From Xylona heveae TC161 (lineage: Eukaryota > Ascomycota > Xylonomycetes > Xylonales > Xylonaceae): 64,000 nucleotides of DNA. Positions 57,543-64,000 of the stretch are shown one piece after another. A model generated the notes under the pieces. The model ran no database searches. It saw only the letters and a program-made list of their open reading frames with translations, and was not told where the DNA came from. Location of the stretch: positions 1,617,726 to 1,681,725 of the forward strand of contig NW_017264193.1 of the NCBI RefSeq assembly GCF_001619985.1, given 5' to 3'. The translations under genes were made by a program, and so were the position numbers. Position 1 is the stretch's first letter. Each line of letters opens with the position of its first letter.

Positions 57543-59794
57543 ATGGATCAGCTTTGAAAAAAAAAAGCCTGTCATTTTGCGAAGCCTCGCGCTCTGAACT
57601 GGGGGACCAGGATCCTTGACAACAAGAGCAATTGAGGACTAACGACGACGAAAAGAAAGTGCTACTGATTCTTGAAATGGGAAGTCACAGAGGCATATCC
57701 GACAACTTCAAATGTCAAGGGCGGCCTCAGCATACCGAATGCTTGATCTAAAGGAGAAGACGCTTCGTCGCTGTCAAAAAATCCAAATTACCCGAAGCCC
57801 TCGTCCGATGCTTGGCATCATTACGTCTGCTTAGACAGAGGTACAGCTGAACAGGTGGAGAATGGTCTTTGCCACAACACAACCGAAGCATACTACGACC
57901 GGACAGTCTAAAATGGAGGATTAATCCAGATATTACGGCGATGTGTCGGGTAGACCCAGGGCCAGCCTCTCCCCCCCAAATCTACTCCCTGCAAGCCCAA
58001 TCTCAATAATAGAAGGAAGAGACGACTACAATTACAATACCTGCTACGAGCCTGGCGATGGCATGTGCTAAGGGACGTAATAAAACGGTTGGTGCATTGT
58101 TCCTTGGCTACTATAGTCTGAGAGGGCTTGTGCTGCAACTTATTGCATTTCTGTTTATTGCATATCGATTCTTCCCATACTCTAGGTTATGTAGTAGGGC
58201 GGAACGCATTTTGATACCCTTGATGAAATGATAGAAAAAATAATCTGGCATTCCGAAAGCATTTCCTTTGCATACACCAGAATTTAGCCGATTAGGCCTC
58301 GGACTTGTGGCGCACTTATCGCTCGGAGTGAATAAATTCTGTCTTCGTCGTCTTATTTATCATCACTGTTTCCGATACTCCGCCTTTCCCGTTTCAGTGA
58401 TTCATATATCGTCGGACGTCTAAGATCTTTGAGACTTTCAAGACGCTCCCTGGGGAGACGTGTCGACGCGTACAAGACGTGATATATGACATCAGGGCTA
58501 TTAGGGACCAGAGGACATTTCGCATGTGAGATTTTCAGTTTTGGAAGTTGAAATTGTCGTTGAACGTCTACAAATCTCCAAATGTTTTAAACGTCCTCTG
58601 AGGAGACGTGTCGACGTGTCTAGGTCGTGTCGAATATGACATCACGCTTCATTCAATGTCCAAAGCCAACTTTTGCATGTAAGAGCTCCAGATTAGGAAT
58701 CAAGAATCATCGTTGAACGTCTACGTTTCCGAAAATTTTCAAAACGGCTTCTGGGGAGACGTGTCGACGCGCGCTGGACGTGTCGTTGTGACATCATGTT
58801 CTCAGGAGATTTCCAATATATCCTTTTTGGGATATTGTATTGAATCTTCGTCGAACGTCGATGAGTTGCACTCCAATTCCAGAAGCACGAGCTGGGGACA
58901 CATTTCCGTTCAGAATATGGGCTCATTAAGGCTTTACGATACCATCCAGTCATCTCAGGATCCAGCAGCATCGGCCCGGCTTTGCCGCTGGATCGTGGAC
59001 TCCAGGCACGACATGAGGCTTTCTGCCTTGTCGAGAACCAAAGGAGGACGTGGGGGTACGGGTGGTTATGGATAATTATCGGCCCGTGATAGTGAATCCA
59101 CTCAACGTGGGGCCATACAATTTTCAATACTCTCCAACCACGGTTGAGAACCGATTCATGATTTCAGAAAGGCTGCAGGATTTGTTGCAAGCCCACACGT
59201 ATCGTAAACGAATGCCATGATGAAAACAAGATATTTCTGGATCTTTGGAGCTCTTCTTTTGCGTTCAATTGTAGCAGAGATGCGAAGGCCGGTGCTTAAT
59301 ATGAGTCAGCCGCGGGGTTCAGTCCTAGAGATCCACCCCACGCTGGAGGAGAGTGTACTGCTGCGTGGGATTTCCCGAAAGGGTTAACAAAACACAATTA
59401 ATTGTCAGGTACTGTATAGGTATAACCCCCACGTGGGATGACGGGCTGTCTGGGGGGTGGGATGATATCTTTCTGCCCCTCCAGTCAATTGAATCCACCA
59501 TCCATGTGAAATTATTGCCTGGAACGCATATCCCGAAGAAGTGAGGATATCTTTGGCAATTAAATTCAAATTAATTCGTGAATAGCCATTTTATTGGCTG
59601 TTACCTCCACTGTGGCTTTCCCACAGGCGGTCATCGTCGGGACATTCTCCCGACCTTTATCCGTGTGTGGAGCTGTATTTAGACATCATCATTGCCGGCC
59701 AACTTCCGCGTCTTCATTTACAATCCATTTCACGCCCCGCATTCATTCCTCCTTCCTCACATCCTCTCTTATTTCCTACCGCCCATTCTTCAAC
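57543..59794. other. Intergenic region with tandem repeat
   Basis: 2.25 kb without a supported gene. It contains the roughly 150-bp tandem repeat (58408-58900). The right end near 59640-59790 is pyrimidine-rich and is probably the promoter and leader of the dehydrogenase gene. The 144-residue minus-strand frame at 58693-59127 overlaps the repeat and shows no domain. Confidence 0.5.
58408..58905. repeat. About 150-bp diverged tandem repeat, 3 copies plus a decayed fourth
   Basis: Each unit opens with TCGTYGRACGTCTA (58409, 58557, 58710; a variant at 58848). It continues with a less conserved A/T-rich spacer, then a core GGGGAGACGTGTCGACGCG (58452-58470; variants at 58600-58618 and 58753-58771; a decayed trace near 58894), then TGACATCA (58487-58494, 58637-58644, 58789-58796). 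Further shared pieces are GCATGTRAGA and a GGAA..TGAA block before the next unit. Unit spacings are about 148, 153 and 138 bp. The CpG-rich cores are much better conserved than the spacers. No coding function is seen. Confidence 0.88.
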
Positions 59795-61384
59795 ATGTCT
59801 TCGTCCTCTTCCAAGCCCAAGGTTTTGCTCCTTGGTGACATTGACCAGTGAGTTCATTCACCCCTTCTTTCAGCCCCTCTGTTTTTCTTATCGTGCCGAT
59901 ACCGGCTATCTCCGCCATTCACCGGCAACATGGACAAGACGCCGAGGGGACGTTTGTACGACATTATCCAGGAGCAATTGAGATGAATTGTGCTTTAAAC
60001 TGCTGAAATCAATTTAAGTACGTCTGTTAACCAATTGCAGTGCTCACAACGAGTGGAAAGGCCTGAGTGATGTCGCTGAATTGGTTGAGCCTAAATTGAC
60101 CAATCGCGCCGACTTCCTCAAGCAATGCAAGGATGGCACATTCGACGGAGTGGTCGCTGTGTATCGAACATTTGGCTCGGCACAGTATACAGGGTTATTT
60201 GACAAGGAATTGGTCAGCTCCTTGCCCAGCTCGCTGAGATATGTTTCTCACAATGGTCAGTCATTCTGCTAGTTTTGTTCAATACTCTCCTTCCAATTGC
60301 TGTTTATCGCGCCAGCATTGGATAGCCTCGTTTGACGAGCTTTATGATTGCCACCCTACGTTAAATACAGCATTTTTCAGCAGCAAGCTAACAAACTTTA
60401 GGCGCCGGATATGACCAAGTCGACGTACATGCTTGCACAGACAAAGGCATTCGAGTATCCAACGTACCCACTATTGTCGACGATGCTACTGCCGACGTGA
60501 ACATGTTTCTGATTCTGGGTGCTCTGCGCGGTTTCAACGCAGGCATGATTGGTCTCCGTGAAGGCAAATGGCGGGGCAGCCCATCGCCCCCGCTGGGTCA
60601 CGACCCAGAAGGCAAGACCTTGGGCATCCTCGGCATGGGTGGAATCGGACGCAATCTCAAGAAAAAGGTCGAAGCGTTTGGCATGAAGGTGCAATATCAC
60701 AATCGGCGGCCGCTGTCGGAGGAATTATCCGGCGGAGCAAAATACGTCAGTTTCGATGAGCTGTTGAGCACATCGGATGTCATTAGTTTGAACTTGCCTT
60801 TGAATGTGAGTTTCATATCTTTTCCATCTGCGAATCATCTCGGGATGTCTTATGTTACATCATGCCTAAAGCTTGAACAAAATTTGCTAACGAGGTCCAC
60901 AACCTACGAAAAGAAAAATACCCGGCACATCATCTCTACCAAAGAATTCGAAAAGATGAAGACCGGCGTCGTCATTGTCAACACTGCCCGAGGCGCCGTC
61001 ATGGACGAGGACGCCCTAGTTAAGGCCCTCGACAAGGGTCTCGTCTGGAGTGTCGGCCTGGACGTATACGAGGAAGAGCCCAAGGTGCACCCCGGCCTAA
61101 TCGCCAATCCTCATGTCATGCTCGTTCCCCACATGGGTACTTGGACTGTAGAGGTAAGATACCATGTCCACTATTCATCGCCTTTCCATTTTCATTTTCT
61201 TCCCTTCTTGTCATTTCTCTTCTTCCCAACAACAAGCCTCCCTTCTAAACATCGAAACATACAATGGCTGACGAACATAATCTAGACTCAAGCAGCAATG
61301 GAGCGCTTCGTCATTGAGAATATTCGTTCGGCAGTGACTACCGGCAAACTCAAGTCTCCTGTCCCCGAACAGGCAGACATGTAA
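59795..61384 (+). CDS. D-isomer-specific 2-hydroxyacid dehydrogenase (glyoxylate/hydroxypyruvate reductase type)
   Basis: Five exons: 59795-59847, 60041-60255, 60402-60805, 60914-61153 and 61286-61384, all in phase, 336 residues. The NAD(P)-binding fold has GKTLGILGMGGIGRNLKKK (GxGxxG about 167-172). HNRRPLSEE follows the second strand, where Arg residues favour NADPH (inference). Catalytic residues are visible: Arg250 in VIVNTARGAV, Glu279 in DVYEEEP and His297 in VPHMGTWT. The substrate-site segment YVSHNGAGYDQVDVHAC is also typical. The enzyme should reduce glyoxylate or hydroxypyruvate, or a related 2-keto acid, to the D-2-hydroxyacid in the cytosol. It ends KSPVPEQADM without a peroxisomal SRL-type signal. 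Intron 1 is long (193 nt) and intron 4 is 132 nt. Confidence 0.92.
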
Positions 61385-62387
61385 GAGACACTTCTCAGCA
61401 GGACTGCTCCATAGGGTACACAAAAAATATATATATTTCCATTAGCCAGCTGGAGTTGGATACGTGGATACATGTATGGATACATATATCAGAATTCATA
61501 GACGAATCGATGGAATTTTCACCCTCCATTCATATATGAAATGTCACATTGTGAGATTCGTGAGAAACATTGTCCTGTCCAACATGCACTGGATCCAGCC
61601 AGCCAGACAATTACAACGTGACGTGCGCGACTGCAAACAAATCATATCATCAATCTAGATTAAATTCATCTTAACGTACACAACAGTCAAACGATCTTCA
61701 ATCTCTCCTCCCCTTTCCCCCTTCTCGCTTCAGGGAAATCCCATGACTATCTGCATCTTTGCAAACACAAAAAGGCCGAAGACAAAAGTATCCAGCTGGA
61801 TTCACCGCAGCCCTTTCATATCATCTTCATTTATCATGAATTCGTCAAACAAAAGTACAGAAAGCGGCGCGCGCTGAACAAGGCAACCATGTGATAACAG
61901 TAGGGTAGATGTCTAATAGGGTAGATGTCCCAAATGAGTTGAGAATGCAATGTTTCCCAAAAAGAAATGACGAAACGATTTGCACACCCGAGGTCTAATC
62001 GTCGATATAAATTGTCGCAAATGGGAATACAACTGGAAATTTGAAAAGTGACAATATGCCACGCCGTATGTAAAAGTCATGCTGTGTAGACTTTAGAATG
62101 CGCAAAACAACGATCAAAAAACAAAGGAGAAAAAGAAAAAGAAAAGAAAGGCAAATTTATCATGTGTCGTTGATATCGTCATAACGTAGCATGAATAAGA
62201 TGTATCCAAAGCGGGATTTGAGAGAAAAAAAAAATGTAACGATAGATAGAAAAAGCTCGTAATCGAGGTCGGGAAAACGATCCAGAATCCAATTGATCAA
62301 TGCTTCAAGGCGATTTCAAATTCCCAACTGTGCCGGTAGTGTTCCCTAAATGTTGCAAACCAACTACTGATATAATAGTTGTAGCTG
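61385..62387. other. Intergenic between convergent genes
   Basis: 1.0 kb of 3' flanking sequence. Contains several GATACAT/TGTATG-type short repeats (61460-61500), a doubled TAGGGTAGATGTC near 61902-61929, and A-rich runs (62115-62240). No gene is called. Confidence 0.5.
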
Positions 62388-64000
62388 CTAAACAGCGGTG
62401 GTAAGTTTCTTCCACCAGCTCTCCTTCTTGGGCGTTGGCACTTTTCCGTCAAATGTGCGTGGTGTAGCGTAGTAATCGCTCTTGCGACGAGGCGTGGCGT
62501 ATCGATCATCGTATCTGTTGTCATTATAGCGATCATACTTGTCGTACTTGTCGCCGGCGGGAGCGTAATTGTCGTAGTATGAAGGTCCACCATCCGCGGG
62601 GACTCCACCGCCTTCGCTGCTCCGCTGTCCATTCGCGAGAGGGACCTCGCCTCTGACTGCAGCGGCAGCAAGACGTTCGCGCTCGATACGTCGACTCTCG
62701 CGTCTACGACGTCGCTCCTCAACCTCCTCTGGGGCCATGCCTGCGTAACGTGCTTCGCGGCGAGCTCGACGTCGTTCGCGACGCGCAATTTCGTCTTCGT
62801 CGTCGGCCAGAGGATCTTCGACAACTTCGCCAGGGTGCTCGTGGCTGCCGCGACTCCGCGTGCCTCGGCTTCCGCGACTGCGGGCGCTCCGACTATGACG
62901 ACTCTCACCGGCGGCCCCACCGACAGCTCCGGACATGACGATAGGAGGCGGTTCAATGACGGTGGGTTCAATGGGCGGAGGAGGTGGTGGGGATGCATTC
63001 ACTTGTTCGACCCACGAAGTGGTCTTGTCTGTCGCACGACTGCCAAAGTAAGGTATTGTAGAGGTTTGGCCGAGATATGCGTGGTAGTCGTCCAGCTCGA
63101 CGGGTGCGTGTCCGCGAGTGTTGGCGCTATTGCGCGGATCAAAATAATCTTCAACTGGGTTTCCAGCGGGTGGGACAGTGGTGGAGGATTTGCGGCGACG
63201 ACTGGAAGAATGAGGCTCGCCTGGCGTACGTGCGTAGGAAGCTGTCCCACCAGCGCCACCAGCACTAATGGCAGCAGAAGCACGGCGACGTTCGCGCTCC
63301 TCTCGTCGCTGTTGACGACGTTCAGCACGTTCCGGATCCTCCTCTGGCGTCCGCACGGCATGTGAGCGCCTGCGCTCCGGTTTACCCGGACGATGCTCGA
63401 CTGCCGCAGCCTCGTCATCCATAGCAAGGGCCCGTTCTCGCTGCTGCTCGCGCTCTCGTCGACGAGATTTCTTTTCGGCATGCCTAATCTCTGCTTCCCT
63501 GCGAGCTTCTTCCTCTTGGGCTAGGCGTTCTGCCTTTGCAGCCTTTCGAGCACGGCGTTCCTCTTGGTATTTTTGCTCCGCCTCTTCTTCTTCACGAAGC
63601 CTTCGATCGCGATCTTCTCTCGCCTTTGCTTTTTTGACTCGCATTTCGGCCTTTTCGAGCTCTCGCCGTTTAGCTTGCTTCTCTTCCAAACGCCGGATTT
63701 CAGCCTGTCGCGCTTCTCGTTCAGCGGCTTCTTTCTCTGCTCGTCGAGATCTTCGTTTCTCCCGCCTTGGATGCTCCTCTTCGACATCTGTGACTGCGCC
63801 ACCGGCGGCTCCCTCTGCGACAAACCCAGCTGCTGCGTCCTGCTCTGCTGCGGCTGCCCGGCGGGCCGTGCGACGGGCTCTTCGTTCCTCACGACTTTGA
63901 CGCTGCATCTCCTCGTCTTCTAGTGAGACGCGCGCTCGGCGAGCCATACCATCTTCACTTTCGTACATGTACTTACTTTTTCGGCGTTCCTCATTCTGAG
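62388..64000 (-). CDS. C-terminal part of a large charged coiled-coil protein (incomplete at edge)
   Basis: An open frame runs from the stop at 62388 through the right edge of the window, so at least 536 residues are seen and the N-terminus is missing. The first 230 visible residues are a nearly continuous Arg/Glu/Ala coiled coil (EERRARRTARRAAAAEQDAA; EIRRLEEKQAKRRELEKAEM). A polar linker follows with PVEDYFDPRNSANTRGHAPV, a proline run (PPPPPPIEPTVIEPPPIV), a second Arg/Glu helix (EIARRERRRARREARYAG), a Tyr/Asp-rich segment (DKYDKYDRYNDNRYDDRY) and the end KKESWWKKLTTAV. No enzyme domain is seen. Giant Arg/Glu-repeat scaffold proteins such as the Woronin-body tether leashin end in similar low-complexity sequence, but that link is a guess. 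A GTAAGT at about 63969-63974 could be a donor, but reading through is more consistent. Confidence 0.7.
   Translation of the reverse strand, partial: QNEERRKSKYMYESEDGMARRARVSLEDEEMQRQSREERRARRTARRAAAAEQDAAAGFVAEGAAGGAVTDVEEEHPRREKRRSRRAEKEAAEREARQAEIRRLEEKQAKRRELEKAEMRVKKAKAREDRDRRLREEEEAEQKYQEERRARKAAKAERLAQEEEARREAEIRHAEKKSRRREREQQRERALAMDDEAAAVEHRPGKPERRRSHAVRTPEEDPERAERRQQRREERERRRASAAISAGGAGGTASYARTPGEPHSSSRRRKSSTTVPPAGNPVEDYFDPRNSANTRGHAPVELDDYHAYLGQTSTIPYFGSRATDKTTSWVEQVNASPPPPPPIEPTVIEPPPIVMSGAVGGAAGESRHSRSARSRGSRGTRSRGSHEHPGEVVEDPLADDEDEIARRERRRARREARYAGMAPEEVEERRRRRESRRIERERLAAAAVRGEVPLANGQRSSEGGGVPADGGPSYYDNYAPAGDKYDKYDRYNDNRYDDRYATPRRKSDYYATPRTFDGKVPTPKKESWWKKLTTAV

Noticed and set aside
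58693-59127. 144-residue minus-strand frame over the tandem repeat
   Set aside because: Runs through the repeat units and shows no domain; probably open by chance.
1-64000. Search for transposons, virus-like elements, CRISPR arrays, 5S rRNA and U-snRNA genes
   Set aside because: No transposase, reverse transcriptase, integrase or capsid-like frame, no spaced short repeats, and no recognisable 5S or U6 sequence on reading; weakly diverged or very decayed copies could have been missed.

Overview
This window is nuclear DNA from a filamentous ascomycete, most probably one of the Eurotiales (Aspergillus/Penicillium type). Genes are split by short introns (about 50-110 nt, GTRNGT donors, CTAAC-like branch sites). 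The gene set also fits: a ZafA/Zap1-like zinc regulator with DHC repeats, a Cot1/Cbk1 NDR kinase, a DUF3824 protein, an OefC-like Zn2Cys6 regulator, and eIF3h, which budding yeast lacks. No transposon, virus-like element, CRISPR array or bacterial operon was seen. A 40-N assembly gap lies at 45068-45107.

Layout. 1-5510 is gene-poor and AT-rich at its right end. 5.5-10 kb, all on the minus strand: an omega-type glutathione transferase, a conserved basic fungal protein just upstream of it (possibly one fused gene), and eIF3h. 11.7-14.0 kb: a single-pass membrane kelch protein behind a roughly 4.7 kb intergenic region. 18.7-23.3 kb: the splicing factors CLF1 and PRP31, head to head. 24.7-27.1 kb: the ZafA-like regulator, divergent from a small N-myristoylated protein (27.9 kb). 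28.8-32.6 kb: GPN-loop GTPase (Npa3/GPN1), divergent from the splicing factor CWF19. 35.8-38.0 kb: Zn2Cys6 regulator. 39.1-40.3 kb: Pet8-like mitochondrial carrier, divergent from the DUF3824 protein (41.9-43.9 kb). 46.1 kb: initiator tRNA-Met. 48.2-50.3 kb: NDR kinase. 51.4-54.6 kb: PRP11/SF3a2, divergent from tubulin cofactor E (PAC2). 55.1-57.5 kb: an unknown small protein, divergent from a SUZ/RGG protein. 58.4-58.9 kb: a roughly 150-bp tandem repeat. 59.8-61.4 kb: a 2-hydroxyacid dehydrogenase. 62.4 kb to the right edge: the C-terminal part of a large charged coiled-coil protein.

Functional theme. Four core spliceosome proteins from different sub-complexes (CLF1 of the NTC, PRP31 of U4/U6, CWF19 of lariat turnover, PRP11 of U2 SF3a) lie within about 34 kb. 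CLF1 and PRP31 share one 350-bp promoter interval, and CWF19 and PRP11 share short promoter intervals with cytoplasmic assembly factors (GPN1 and PAC2). The rest are housekeeping and regulatory genes: translation, tubulin folding, polarity kinase, zinc homeostasis, methyl-donor transport. Exon boundaries were placed by hand from splice signals, reading phase and recalled family sequences. No alignment was run.
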